Origin: Luidia sarsii
Lineage: Eukaryota > Echinodermata > Asteroidea > Paxillosida > Luidiidae
NCBI GenBank assembly: GCA_949987565.1
Contig: OX465109.1
Coordinates: 19,197,821 to 19,261,820 of the forward strand
Direction of reading: 5' to 3'
DNA: 64,000 nucleotides
Under the pieces are notes generated by a model that did no database searches, was not told the DNA's origin, and saw nothing but the letters and a program-made list of their open reading frames with translations. This document shows positions 33,627 to 45,436 of this stretch, piece by piece. The translations under genes were made by a program, and so were the position numbers. The first letter of the stretch is position 1. Every line of letters begins with the position of its first letter.

Positions 33627-34073
33627 CAGCTCGGGCGGGATTCGAACCCGCGACTCCTGCTTTCTAGTGCAGACGTCTTAAAGCCCCTACACAACATTGG
33701 TAAGATCGAAAAACAGAAATGTTCACAGATTTACATAGGACTTATACAGTTTGAAGATGGTTATAGTAGAAATCTCTCACTGAAATGTTTCGGCCTAAAA
33801 AGTTGTATTTTGGGAGAAATGAGTAAAAGAAATAGTTTACGTCTCAACGAAATCTAAACTATTTTTCGGAACTATGGCGTTGAATGCTGTGCATTTTCGC
33901 GAAACAAATGAAGCGGTTTTCACGATTTTTTCGAGATTCGGTTGGCGGATTGAGCTAAAAATTTCACAGGTCGGTGCTATTTCATGCATATGTTGGATCA
34001 GACAACGTATGGATGCTATTCTTTGACCTCGACCAATGTTGTGTAGGGGCTTTAACCACTTGACCACCGAGCT
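33627..34073 (-). pseudogene. tRNA-like sequence split by a MITE
   Basis: Removing 33682-34051 and one TTAA leaves a cloverleaf on the minus strand. The acceptor arms AGCTCGG/CCGAGCT pair perfectly. The D-stem is GTC/GAC, and the T arm is GCGGG TTCGAAT CCCGC. The anticodon arm TCTGC/GCAGG has an 8-nt loop (ACTAGAAA), so the anticodon is uncertain. It may be a SINE head rather than a gene. With the insertion it cannot make a tRNA. Confidence 0.75.
33682..34051. mobile_element. family 4 MITE, 370 bp, TTAA target duplication
   Basis: The ends AGCCCCTACACAACATTGG and CCAATGTTGTGTAGGGGCT are inverted repeats, flanked on both sides by TTAA (33678-33681 and 34052-34055). The TTAA duplication points to piggyBac-type transposition in trans. 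No transposase frame is present. Confidence 0.88.
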
Positions 34074-34074
34074 G

Positions 34075-36770
34075 GTCGAGGTCGTGTTACGACTTATACG
34101 AGACGCCAGCGTGGCATGTTTTTATTTTTTCATAAGGCAGTGGGCAAAGCACTGAGCACTATCAGTGTTTTATCACGTCGAGCATGAATTATATGGCTTT
34201 ATGGGAATGGCTTAGCCTATAGTACTTAATTGGAGCTAAAAAAAATGCCATACGGGCGGAGGGACATGCGTCACAAAAGCCAGCAGCAAATACTCTTTGG
34301 AACAAGTACTTTTGGGGTTGATTAGAACATGGAGCTATTAGAAATACATGTAACAACCTAAACGGTCATCAACTGAATAGGCCCATGGAGGTCCTTATTA
34401 TTCCTCCATGATAGGCCTAAGGAGTAAAAGGTTTGCGGTGACACCATGTAAGTTCTCTTTTGAGAGTAAGCCTATGTGTGGTTCTGAAAAGAACGGGCCA
34501 ACACAAAGAATAGGCCTACAGAATGCAAACAATAGAACATTTATCTGTCGCAAAACAAAATGTTTACCAAACAAGCTATAGACAGGCGGGGCTATATAGA
34601 GGTCCTACAACTTCCAGCAACACTTGGATAACTTGGATAACTTTTACTTGCGAGCAATTGAGTGTGAAATTGCATGTTTTCACTGCGTCTACAATATTAT
34701 ATACTTTGTACACGCAGGAAGGCAGGGGGTAGGGGTGCCAGCAAGATTTGTCCGCAAACGGCAGTGAGCCAATGGCGCCCCCAGCGGCGAGGGATTAGAA
34801 AGTTGCATGGTTATGACGGTTGTTATGGGGATGACACTCAGAGTTTTCACAATATCAGCCTTGATACATGTACACTACATGTAATGTACATGTACACACT
34901 GTACGTTACTAAATGTACATGTACATGTACAAGAAGCATTATCGGATTGGCCATGGCCAATGGTCTGCGCATAATGATAAACACACATTGAGCAATCTCT
35001 GTTTGTTCAGGAAGGATAGACTGGTACCAGTATCATCCACGTTTTCGGAAGTCGCATTGGCTCGCACACATCGCTTCTGTGCACACACAGGGATAAATCC
35101 TGGGTCCACGTGAAGGACTGGATCCAGTCTAGGTCTATGGAATACCTCCGGTAGCCGACGCGAAGAGATCTCACTCCCACCCTCCCATACAAACAAAGAA
35201 TAAGAAAGGAGGCTGAATACGTGAACGGCCGCATCGTTTATTTGCCACGTTGGTTGGCTAAGCACGATACAATATTCGACCTTCAGCATAAATGCAAACA
35301 GTCAGCCCTCCATGGCAAGCCCTGAGCTTTGTGAAGCTGTGTATCTATGCAGGTCGCTTAGTGAGGCATGACTAACACAGCTTCTAGCGTTGCCTGTAAA
35401 AGTGTGCATGGCCTGCCCCATGTGTGGCGGCCCCACTGACAAAACCTGTACGATTAGCTCCAACAGTTATTATGTACACTTCCCGTGAATTGTCAGTTTC
35501 AAGGAGCTTCCAAACCAGCTACGTGTCTCCCTGCCGTCGACTGGACCTCGGTAAGGTTAATTCGAATCAGACATCAGATCAGGAGTGCTTGGTATTAATT
35601 GTGGCAGTGCGTGTATTTTGTCCGGCTATCTATAGTACAGTGTCTCCATGGTGTAACACAAGGCCATTGGAGCCTGGTATGAGATTGGTGTTATCTCCGC
35701 GGCAGCATTGCAGGGGTAGTCATTACAAGGCCGCGCGATCCATTGCTATGAGTAACTCGTGCTGCAGGCCATGGTATTAACCCCCATGGTATTACCTAAT
35801 GGTATCGCCGTGTTCAGCATTCAGCACGGCCTAAGTTCGGGGCTCGGTTACTCGATTACTACAGCAGGCCTACCGGTACATGCGAATCGAATCACTCGGC
35901 ATAAGTGCGAGTAATCCTCGGGATCCACCCGCCTAACCCTACCATGACTAACCATGGGCCATGGAGGAACTAATTCTCCATGCAGGGTCTAACGGAACAG
36001 CTAACCCACGTCACTTGAGTTGCAGACAGCCACTATACGAAAAGCCGGTATAATCTTTCACATGTGGTCTTTCCACTCTTGAAATCGTCGAGAGCTTGAA
36101 GTTCACCCATCCAATCTGGAGCTTTCTCAAAGACTAGCGGGGTAAGGGTAAGAATGGCCTTTCCATTTTCTCAAAATGAGGGAGTTCCTACTCCCCGGAG
36201 ACCATTCTGCTTCATGTCTTTGATGGACTCGGCATCCGATTCCGAAGAAGTAGTTGCTACGAAAGCCAATGCACTCTTCCCAACTGGTTTGTCTACAAGT
36301 GTTAAGCATGAGTTGTTATTCAACAGTTAGACTATACATGTAGGCCTAGTCAAACACGGCTATCTTGTCAATGTCATATCAACAGCGTCCAGGTTAGAAT
36401 AGGTTATCTTATCTACCGGCGGTTCCCATACATTCCTCCTCTGTCATCATATAACTACATGTATACATGTACATGGCATGTACATGAGGTGTAATCGTTA
36501 TAAATATTGTACTTGTACAGTACATTATATTAATCATTACTTCTTGCCAGTTAAGCATAATGTCGTGTACTGTACAAGTACAATATCCGCCTTCGGGGAA
36601 GTTCCTGCTAGGATCGAAAGTGCAAGCCGTCTAACGAAGTCAGCAGGCATTGAGCAAGATTTTTGAAATGCTTAACCTTTGAATTCACGGGGCTACAACT
36701 GCCCCGCAAGGATATGTGTTGTGTTATCTTACCGAAGACTTCCTTTTGTGTGCAGTGCAGTTGGTAGCCA
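34075..36770. other. no gene seen
   Basis: Contains a family 1 left fragment (34428-34497), TGTACA runs (34865-34935), a family 2 scrap (36590-36640) and short TGTACATG clusters near 36460-36580. Frames present are short and without recognisable homology. Confidence 0.5.
34428..34497. mobile_element. family 1 left-arm fragment
   Basis: AAGGTTTGCGGTGACACCAT, the TCTCTTTTGAGAGTAAG segment and GGTTCTGAAAAGAAC. It ends there. Confidence 0.75.
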
Positions 36771-36780
36771 GTAAGAATTC

Positions 36781-36893
36781 GAGTCAACTCGTACCCATGC
36801 AAACTCGTGCCCAACCAACTCGTACCCGCGCCAACTCGTGCCCGCGCCAACTCGTACCCTCGCCAACTCGTACCCGCACCAACTCGTGCTCGT
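36781..36893. repeat. 15-bp minisatellite, left array
   Basis: About seven units of CAACTCGTACCCGCG with variants. The same unit occurs in opposite orientation at 37646-37815. Confidence 0.85.
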
Positions 36894-36979
36894 GATTAAG
36901 TTTGCTATTAAAATTAATAAATTATTTTAAAGTCAAACAATTAAAGGAAAACTGACTGGGAACGTTTTTTTTTTTTTTT

Positions 36980-37262
36980 AATAGTCAACTATTCTTTGCC
37001 GTGGTGGGGGCGCCAGTCAGAAGTATTAACCTAGATCTGCCGTATATCTCCAGGGATCTCGCCCCGCTTTCATTCGATACGCACAACAATTGTTGCAAAC
37101 CTGGCTACAGAAGTCGGGCAATTGTTTTGCGTATCGAATGAAAGCGGGGGCGAGATCCATGGAGATATGGGACCGCCACCATCCAAAGGGCTGGATAGCT
37201 CAGATGGTAGAGCGCGGGTACGGTAATCCAGAGGTCTCGGGTTCGAGTCCCGGTTCAGTCAA
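36980..37262 (+). mobile_element. two tRNA-containing SINE-like copies in inverted arrangement
   Basis: The left part (about 36985-37120) is the body of the repeat. It is mirrored at about 37125-37170 (GATCTCGCCCCGCTTTCATT against AATGAAAGCGGGGGCGAGAT), and the mirror continues into a tRNA-like segment. A similar body plus tRNA-like unit occurs at 49799-50060. Confidence 0.75.
37189..37260 (+). pseudogene. tRNA-like segment of the SINE-like repeat
   Basis: The 72-nt cloverleaf has acceptor GGCTGGA/TTCAGTC (7 pairs including wobbles), D-arm GCTC/GAGC and T arm TCGGG TTCGAGT CCCGG. The anticodon stem has mismatches and position 33 is not T, so this is a repeat-derived relic and not a working tRNA gene. 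Confidence 0.7.
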
Positions 37263-37645
37263 AGTTTTCTTTCCAAAAAAAAAAAATGTGTTTGCTCCTT
37301 GGTTGTTAAAATGTGTCCATTTTGTTATAATTTTTTTTATTTTGTCCAAGTGAAGACACCTACGGTAATTTTTGTTAATACTCATTTTAATTGCAACCTG
37401 ACAATCTAATCATTTTGTTTAATTGTTTCGCTAAAATTACCACGAAGACATTTTTTTCCTCATTCACATGCAGAATTTAACATTATGCACAAAGCAGAAA
37501 TCCATCATTTTCACAAACCAACAACACAGCGATACAAATTACTCAACCGAAAATTCCCCCACATTGGATCCCCTATAATAATAACTGGACACTTCACAAA
37601 GGTTAGTTAGAATTCAAGTCAACTCGTTCTCCGTGCATTATTTTA

Positions 37646-37815
37646 TGCGAGCACGAGTTGGCTCGGGTACGAGTTGGTTCGGGCACGAGTTGGTGCGGGC
37701 ACGAGTTGGTGCGGGTACGAGTTGGCACGGGTACGAGTTGGCACGGGTACGAGTTGACCAAAATGGGCACGAGTCGGTCAGAGTACGAGTCGGTTTGGGT
37801 ACGAGTTGACCTGTT
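37646..37815. repeat. 15-bp minisatellite, right array
   Basis: About eleven units of CGGGTACGAGTTGGC, the reverse complement of the array at 36781-36893. Confidence 0.85.
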
Positions 37816-37819
37816 CCCG

Positions 37820-38735
37820 CCAGGAATAGAGACCTTTCAACGGATCTCACACAGACATCCAACTCAGAGTCCAGTCCGATTTTTCATGTACATACATTAG
37901 CTTCGACTAGGACCGAACTCGACCAGCGTGATTTGTAACCCAAGGAAAACATTTTTTCACTCAAACAAACTCCAAAGTCTGTTTTGAAGAAGTTATTTCC
38001 ATCTTAAAGTAAGCATAAGAAATACATGTACAAATCAATGTTTGATTACATGAGCAATGTTGCAGTTTAGTTCTCAAAAAGAAAGAACAACTAGGGAGAC
38101 AGATGGCTCGTAATCTGGACTTGACACCATTAATACTTAATGTTACCGCTCGTACTTTGAAATTTAAATATTTTCGTTTAGACTTTAAACTTTGTGTTTG
38201 GTGACTCGAGTACAAGTCTAACCATAGCCCATACATGTACTTCATTTACGCCCCCCCCCCCATAAAGAACCGAAAAACCGCCCAAACTACAGTCCGCCCC
38301 TCCACGAAATTTGGTAGCCCACACGAAAAAAATACTGGATAGTCGCCGCTGACTCCATCCATGTACATGTACACGTACATGTACCTGACTACATGTATAG
38401 TATGAAAAGGCTTTCGCTTCCTGACGGGGAAACATGAATTTCGACTTCGTCAGTAATCATGATGGCAGAGAAGTGACCATAGATCGTGGATCAAGAAAAG
38501 TGTGAATGAAGCTAACACTCAGATTGTCCGCCCGCGGCGATGCACCAAAAATATACTGGCAAGTAACTGGTAAGCAAGGGCCACTTTATATAGAAGGTGG
38601 GACCCTTCTTATCCCTTTGTATCTTTGAATGTGTGACGTAACCTCAATCGCCAGACAATAATAATCTCCCACGTGAGACCAAATGGAGGTAATGGTGATG
38701 TAGAATGGCAGTAGCGGAGGCGATCGATTGCAGAT
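37820..38735. other. no gene seen
   Basis: AT-rich sequence with a short C-run (38252-38262) and one TGTACATGTACACGTACATG run near 38362-38390. Confidence 0.5.
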
Positions 38736-38937
38736 TACGTACAGTACGTGTACATGTACAGTACATGCAAGGAGGTATACCTCCTTGGTACATGCAAGGA
38801 GGTATTAGGCGAGTGGTACATGTATGTACACATGTATACAGTACATGTACTGTACTGTACTGTACTGTACACGTGCTTAACAGCGTCTTGTAAGAAAAGA
38901 CTTGAAGGTTTGTATGGTGGAAACAATTATTATTAAT

Positions 38938-39087
38938 ATTGGTTTGCGGTGACACCATGTGTATCATCTCTTTTGAGACTGAGTGTGGCTCTGAAAAGAG
39001 CCGGTGACTCTTCAGAGTCACCGGCTCTTTTCAGAGCCACACTCAGTCTCAAAAGAGATGATACACATGGTGTCACCGCAAACCAAT
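38938..39087. mobile_element. family 1 element, perfect 150-bp palindrome
   Basis: I compared the two 74-bp arms base by base and found no mismatch, with a 2-nt spacer at 39012-39013. Arms start ATTGGTTTGCGGTGACACC. Stem-loop sequences lie at 38987-39002 (-) and 39023-39038 (+). This member lacks the hammerhead-like centre. The arms meet directly in CCGGTGACTCT. Confidence 0.95.
39023..39057 (+). promoter_or_regulatory. histone-type stem-loop with downstream purine tract
   Basis: GGCTCTTTTCAGAGCC is followed by ACACTCAGTCTC and AAAAGAGATGA. It has the same layout as histone pre-mRNA 3' ends but lies within a repeat. Confidence 0.5.
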
Positions 39088-39249
39088 TAATAATAAGCGT
39101 CTTGTAAGTTGTATACAGTACATGTACAGTACATGTACTGTACATGTACATGTACATGTACTGTACTCAGTACAGTACATGTACCGTACATGTACACGAA
39201 CAGTACACGTACATGTACTGTACTGTACTGAGCTTACATGTGTTGCTGG

Positions 39250-40185
39250 TTTATATCAAAAGATAACCTTCCTATCAGCTGAGGGTTGAGGGTTGGTGTT
39301 CCATTCTGGAAGAGGATATAGCGAATAGTTTTGATAGTGATATGGGAAGTGCAGCTGCGTTATTTCCTGATCGTGTTGTGATTGTTGTGTGGAATCTATT
39401 CTCTGGAGTTATCGACAGGAAGGACATGATGGAGCATTACCATGGTTACCTGTCTAATGAATCAGATATTGAGCATATTCCCCGAACCAACAACTAACTT
39501 TCAGGGCACAAGAATCGGCTTTGAAAATTAGAGCTGGTTCTTGAGCCAGAGTTGTCCAGATTGGTTTACTCTGTTCTCTCGTGGGAGTGGAGTTTAGCTC
39601 AATCAGGTCAGAGAGACAAGGAATGCGTGGATCATGGAGAGACAAACATTGCTCTGTTATCGAAACGTTGAGATTTTACATGCGGTTAGGGTACATGTGG
39701 TTCGTACCTCCTACAAAACCGAAGTGTGATACATGTATTATCAGATCGTTGCGTAGTACGTCCTTCGTCCTGCAACAGGAAATTTAGCAAGAATGAGAAA
39801 CAGTGGTGTGGTTTTTAAAGAAACCAAGTAAAGGAATACTCAATACCGACCGTGATTGTGTAAACAATTTAAACAAAAATGGCATAGAACACTTGATTGG
39901 ACCGGGACTAGAATCTGAGAGGCAGGGCTCAGAGAAAGTACTGTAGCCAGAGATCACGGGATCAAATCTCGTTTCAGTCACATTTCCTCTGCCTTTTTTT
40001 TCAAATGATTCAATTTTTAAGTCTGCGGGCAATATAACTCATATATTTCTTTCTTTTTTCTTCTGCCTTACTTTGGACAGATGTACTGAGGCCTTATGTG
40101 ACAGAGCGGGAGGAGTAAGTCATGCACGTGGCCTCGGTTTAATTGAAGATCGAAAGGGCGGGAAAACGGCAGACGATACGGCAGG
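39250..40185. other. upstream region of HS3ST
   Basis: Contains SINE-like tRNA remnants (39893-39985: inverted GGACCGGGACTAGAATCTGA and AGAGATCACGGGATCAAATC). A pyrimidine-rich acceptor-like site (TTACTTTGGACAG, ending at 40080) suggests that the HS3ST coding exon continues upstream to 40081 as 5' UTR and that an unseen leader exon exists. Confidence 0.45.
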
Positions 40186-41568
40186 ATGGCTGGCGCCAAT
40201 ACCAACCCCGGCCCCAGGAAGCGGACGGTAATCTCTGGCAGCATTGTCCTGGTGGTGGCGGCCTTTGTGCTGCTGGCAGTGGCCCAAATGCAGCAGGGTG
40301 GGAGCGGAATGCACAGCGCTGTCAAGTCGGGATCGAGGTTGCCGGCCCTGGCTGCGACGAAACTGATCGCCGCGTATCCATCCAGCGATGGGAAGAAGAG
40401 CGTCAGCTCCCGTCCGCCTAAAGGCATCGCAGGCTTGTCGACAGAGGTCGCTGGTGGTAGCGACTACGGGTCTTTTAAGGACTCGTCGTGGTGGATGAAT
40501 GACGATGACATTGCTGCCTTGAACGAGGAAGGAGATAACCGAGTCAACCCACAAGAGGGCGCTGCTATGCCGCAGACTCTGATCTCTCCAAGTTCAGACG
40601 AAGACGAGACTGAGCCAGTTTATTGCAAAGAGTGTTGCTATCGTTACACAACCATCGACCAGGGCATCTTTAAGAAACTGGACAAGAGCCTGCTGAGGGA
40701 GAGGGGTTGCCAGAAGAGGCTGCCCGACGCCATGATCATCGGCGTCAAGAAAGGAGGCACCACAACCCTCAAGAACTTCATCTCCTATCACCCGGACGTC
40801 GCCTTCGCGCAGAAGGAGCTCAAGTTCTTCACCTCTCGCTCGGAGATGGCGAAAGGTCTTGACTACTACCGGGAAGAGATGATGTACTCCACGCACCGCC
40901 AGGTGTCCATGGAGAAGACGCCGGCCTACTCGCACTACTTGAAGGTGCCCGGCATCATCAAGAGGGCCCTGCCCAACGTCAAGCTGATCATCATCATGCG
41001 AGACCCGGTCAAACGGGCGGTGTCCGACTACGTGCACGTGCAGTTCACACTCAGGAGATGGTGCAAGAAGCACATCAACTCGTCAGCAGCCCAGTTCATC
41101 ACCGTCCCGCCAATCTGTGACTTCAAAACGGGCTACAAAATCGCCGACACCTTCGAGGCGTCCGTCATCGACTCCTCGGGAAATATAAAAGCCGATAGTC
41201 ACTTTATTTCCAAAGGGATCTACGTCCAAGATATTGAAAGGTACCTCAAGTACTTTCGACCGGACCAAATCCTCGCGATCGACGGAGAAGCCTTCATTCA
41301 CGATCCTTACCCATCCATGAAGAGAGTAGAACAGTTCTTGGGCATAAGGGATTATTTCACTCGGGATTCTTTATACTTCGATGAACGTAAAGGTTTCTAT
41401 TGTTTGAACAAACCCATTCCCAAAAACTGTATGAGCCGGCAGAAAGGGCGCCCTCACCCGGTCGTTCAAGAAGAAGTACTAGAAAAGCTTCGTGACTTTT
41501 ACAGACCGTACAACAAAGCTTTGGCGAAGCTTGTTGGTTTGGATTTGAACTGGTCCTCTTATAAATGA
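40186..41568 (+). CDS. HS3ST: heparan sulfate glucosamine 3-O-sulfotransferase
   Basis: The single coding exon gives 460 aa. It is a Golgi type II protein that transfers sulfate from PAPS to the 3-OH of glucosamine in heparan sulfate. It has a basic start, a TM at about 16-35, and a stem to about 178 with an unusual acidic/Cys stretch (SSDEDETEPVYCKECC). The 5'-phosphosulfate loop is IIGVKKGGTTT (184-194), and the 3'-phosphate site is IIMRDPVKRAVSDY (269-282). MEKTPAY and a late Cys pair (FYCLNK and KNCMSR) with KGRPHP match family members. The stem is longer than in HS3ST1-type enzymes, closer to the membrane-anchored isoforms. The subtype is not resolved. Part of this gene is duplicated at 30876-31121. 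Confidence 0.95.
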   Translation: MAGANTNPGPRKRTVISGSIVLVVAAFVLLAVAQMQQGGSGMHSAVKSGSRLPALAATKLIAAYPSSDGKKSVSSRPPKGIAGLSTEVAGGSDYGSFKDSSWWMNDDDIAALNEEGDNRVNPQEGAAMPQTLISPSSDEDETEPVYCKECCYRYTTIDQGIFKKLDKSLLRERGCQKRLPDAMIIGVKKGGTTTLKNFISYHPDVAFAQKELKFFTSRSEMAKGLDYYREEMMYSTHRQVSMEKTPAYSHYLKVPGIIKRALPNVKLIIIMRDPVKRAVSDYVHVQFTLRRWCKKHINSSAAQFITVPPICDFKTGYKIADTFEASVIDSSGNIKADSHFISKGIYVQDIERYLKYFRPDQILAIDGEAFIHDPYPSMKRVEQFLGIRDYFTRDSLYFDERKGFYCLNKPIPKNCMSRQKGRPHPVVQEEVLEKLRDFYRPYNKALAKLVGLDLNWSSYK

Positions 41569-43164
41569 TTTCACGGAACAAAAGTTTTATTTTCGTAGCT
41601 TGTTTGACAAGATTATTTATCCTTTGTTTGAAATGCTTTTTTTCTTGTGTAAACATGTACTTTTACAGCCTCGTTTTACAGCCTCAGTTAACTCTCAGTC
41701 AGCCTCTGCTTACTTTTGATCATCTGAGACCGACGACAAATATCTCGAAAACTTGAAAACTTTAAGACTCCCGACAGAAATTCCTGAAGAATTGTCTTAA
41801 ATCTATACAAATTACAAATTAAAAGATGTTGAAAATTGAATTCACACGTGATTTTCAAACACGGTTTAAAAGAGCAACTCCAACGGTTTGGAATTATAAC
41901 TTGACATTTGGGTATTTAAATGTTATGGATAGATTAGAGTAATTAGGCCTATGGATAGCCTTCGATGGGAGCTGCACTGCCGCCGATGAGGTGTACGGTA
42001 ATGTGACTCCCATTCGTCGCCGCGGTACGATCATGGAACGTACTACCACTGGCACACTCCAAGCTGCAACTTGGAGTTGGTGGAGCTTTTAGGGTGGGAA
42101 CAGCCCCACGTTTTACCATCAATCAACCTTTTCCTGAATTCCAAAATCATTCAGTATGATACTGGACTCGTCAACAAAAATGGCTTCATTATGATTGCCC
42201 TCGTGACCTTGACCTCGGTTAAGTATATTTGTAACAATTTTGAACAGCTTATAGTACAATTCCCTTCAAAATTATACATGTATATAACTTGTATTGATAA
42301 ATTAATTTTGAAATATTGACCCCCCTGGTTGACAAATTTATGGAACTGCCCATCTGTTAACCACTCATTGCACAAGACCGTGGCATGTTTCGCATTACAT
42401 GTATTAGGGAACTCAACAAATTGACAAAGTGGGGTATTTTTTGTACCGGTACCGGTTATTTTTTAAGATGGTCATATCACTCAGGTATTGTATTGGGAAA
42501 GTAGTGGGTAAATTGCTATCTAACCTTAACCCTAATGAAAAGGCATTTTTCTCAGATATTAAACAGGGCCTCAAGTTTCGATCATAGCATGACCTTTCTC
42601 AAAGACTTCGGAGTCTTTGAACATTTGCATTTTGATCTTTAGGTCAGGGGATAAGTGGGCAACATGTCTGTATCGCCAAATGACATTCTTGAACAGCACT
42701 GAAAAGTACCGGTAGCTTTTGAAAAATAATAGGCTGTCATTATCCAATTGTTATAACACAATTCAAGATATGTGTACTATATGTATTGCCAATTCTTATT
42801 GGTTCATCGGGAAGTCACGTGCAAACGTATATAGGTCGATGTTTGAACTTTGTACGATGCTTTTGTCTGTATCCTTATAACAGCGCCGCCGAAGTTTTGA
42901 TGTCCGACATTTCCGTAGAATCGCAATATCCCTTTCGGGTTTCCGAAGTCCAAACCCTTTGGCATTTGTAATGTTGAAATACAAGTTTCGACTGAAACAT
43001 GAAAACTGGAATTTGAAGGTCCAGGTAGTCAGACTGGTATTGACTATTGAGTATAGATTGTGGATACCGCCATCAATGAGGGCCAGCAGACACATGCAAA
43101 CTCACATAATGGCGGGAGCTGCGTTTAAACGCAGTGCGTTCGATCAGCTAATGGGCCACCATGC

Positions 43165-43420
43165 ATAAACCCAACGATGGAAGGCGCGTTCGACTAGCAG
43201 GGGGACACCATACCATAGTACACACACTTTGCAAATTCACATTTTATAAATCATGTAATGGAAGGTGCGTTCGCTTAGCAAGGTGGCAACGAGCAACGCA
43301 TCAACCGAAAGCACTTTGCAAACCCACATGATGTAATGGAAGGTGCGTTCGCTTAGCAAGGTGTCAACGAGCAATGTATCAACCACACAAACATTTTGAA
43401 AACCCACGACAGGGGGCCCA
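43165..43420. repeat. degenerate ~80-bp tandem repeat
   Basis: Three units marked by ATGGAAGGTGCGTTCGCTTA and CTTTGCAAACCCAC. The first unit is the most diverged. Confidence 0.8.
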
Positions 43421-45104
43421 CCATAATTATATGAACACTACAAACCCATTTGATAAGACTAAAGATAGCTATATGCGTCTGATCTACCCCAGTCGTACCA
43501 TGGAGGTAGGAGTACTGAGGTCATTAGTATACTTACTATCCCCAACTCTGAAATCGTCAGACCAAGTTTTGTTCTCCAAAAAATGTTGGGAGTCTTTGAT
43601 TGATTCAATGACTGACCAACGCGAATAAAGTTAGAGCAAGAAGCTAGCGAAACACCACTGAAGCACACGAGTGGTGAGTACCTGTACATGTACATACATG
43701 TACTGTACTTTCAAAAGACTAAGACAAATCAACGGCGCCAGTAAAGGCAACAATGTGTATTCGAGTTCGTGAAATAATGTGCTCTAATTTGATAAGTGAA
43801 CAATAATATCTGACGGGCGGAACACGGTGCATGGTGTTACGTAATGCCGCGGTGTATCGATAGCCTTGATCAGGTCTTTGGGCGACTAGAATCAATAATA
43901 ACACTGATCCAAGGCAGATTCAGGTGTCATGCCGAAACCTGTCCAATGTGTATTCAAACTGAAAAAACCCAAGATTCTCACGAAGACGTGTAATGGCGAT
44001 CGCGCGCCGATGTATGCCGACTCACATTAGTTACATATATCGGAATTATTTATTTTCCGATGAATTTGTGGACTTTTTTACCGGATATTCTAAAAAATAA
44101 AAAATAATTTTGCAAATCCAGGCAACCTCCAAAAAGGAAGCGATGGGGACGAGAAACAAGTTTGTGTTTTTTATTCCGTCTAACATGACGTTTGCATAGA
44201 CCTCCATGGCCAAATAGCATAGCTGTAGACACTAGCCATTTTACTCCTTTTTCGAACAGTCACGCGGTGTACAATGTGATAACAACATACATTACATAAC
44301 ACCATTCAGCAGTCCCAGGACAGAAGGTCAGTAAGACCATGGAGGGTAAGATCATGAGAGCCATGGATTCGTCCTGCAATTAGAGCTCCCAGCCACTGGC
44401 CTTGCAGGGATCTGTATAGATAGGCCTACATGAATATAGGACTAGGAGGTGGACACTACATCACCGGTAAGAACCTCTTATTCCTGACTCGATTTAGACC
44501 CCTATATTACTACTACTACTACTAGTAATAGTTACTAAGTGTTACTGTTGTTACTGTAACCGTCACTGTTAGTGTCAGTCTATCCATGGAGGTAGAATGA
44601 GGTCTTACTACGGAGGTGTTCCTACTGTAGGCCTAGCTAACTAATGACTACCAACTTATACATGTACATAGCAACAAAGGAAGTTGCAAGTGACAACTCC
44701 ATGGAGATGAGTTAGAACCTATGGTTTGAGCTTATCTGCAACTTGTACATGAGCATTGCCATCCATGGTAATGGTTGTGTTGTCACTTTAAAGGATCTCT
44801 GTAATAGACATTTAATCACTTATATCCATGCTACATAACTGTTTTCCAATGGCGCTAAACTTGCTTACAATCAATGTCACAGCCACCCCTTTTCGGGACA
44901 GGCCATGACGGTGGATAGGGAATACGACAGAAGTGAATTTCCGACACTAAATGCTAATTTACAATAATCTACGTTTATTTAGCAATTTGCACCCTGGATT
45001 CCAAGATACACTACATTCACTCTTGTATTATCGAATACATATTTCTCACTTTCGACTTTTACCCTTGAAACTCTTCTGAGTCGTTAATAAATACAGTTAT
45101 GGTC

Positions 45105-45300
45105 ATTTCCAATTAATATCTTCAGTTTCGTTACTTACTACACTTTCACCACTTCCATCAATTTCCAATTACTATTTTTAGGTTCGTTAATTACCACACT
45201 TATCGTCAATTTCCAATTACTATTTTTACGTTCGTTAATTACTACACTTATCGTCAATTTCCAATGACTATTTTTAGGTTCGTTAATTACTACACTGCAC
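45105..45300. repeat. ~62-bp tandem repeat
   Basis: TTTCCAATTACTATTTTTAG, then GTTCGTTAATTACTACACTT and ATCGTCAA, repeat about three times, with a weaker copy at the left end. Confidence 0.85.
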
Positions 45301-45436
45301 AAATCAACCATCCAACTTCTGCTGCTCTTTCCCCCTCACTCTCCCTTTCCGCGTTCACTCACGCATACCAGTCACCTTCCAAACACATTCCAGAGGGACT
45401 ACGCCCACCGGACCACGGGGAGCCCTGGGACTGGCC

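Larger units (their letters stand above)
38740..39240. repeat. TGTACA/AGTACTG repeat clusters around a palindrome
   Basis: Dense TACATGTACAGTACATG motifs lie at 38745-38875 and 39112-39232, on either side of the family 1 palindrome. The 12-mer GCGTCTTGTAAG occurs at 38883-38894 and again at 39097-39108, bracketing it. Confidence 0.8.

Noticed and set aside
33627..34073. Functional tRNA-Ser gene
   Set aside because: Interrupted by a 370-bp element, with an oversized anticodon loop and no long variable arm.
37189..37260. Functional tRNA gene
   Set aside because: Mismatched anticodon stem, no T at position 33, and membership in a dispersed repeat.
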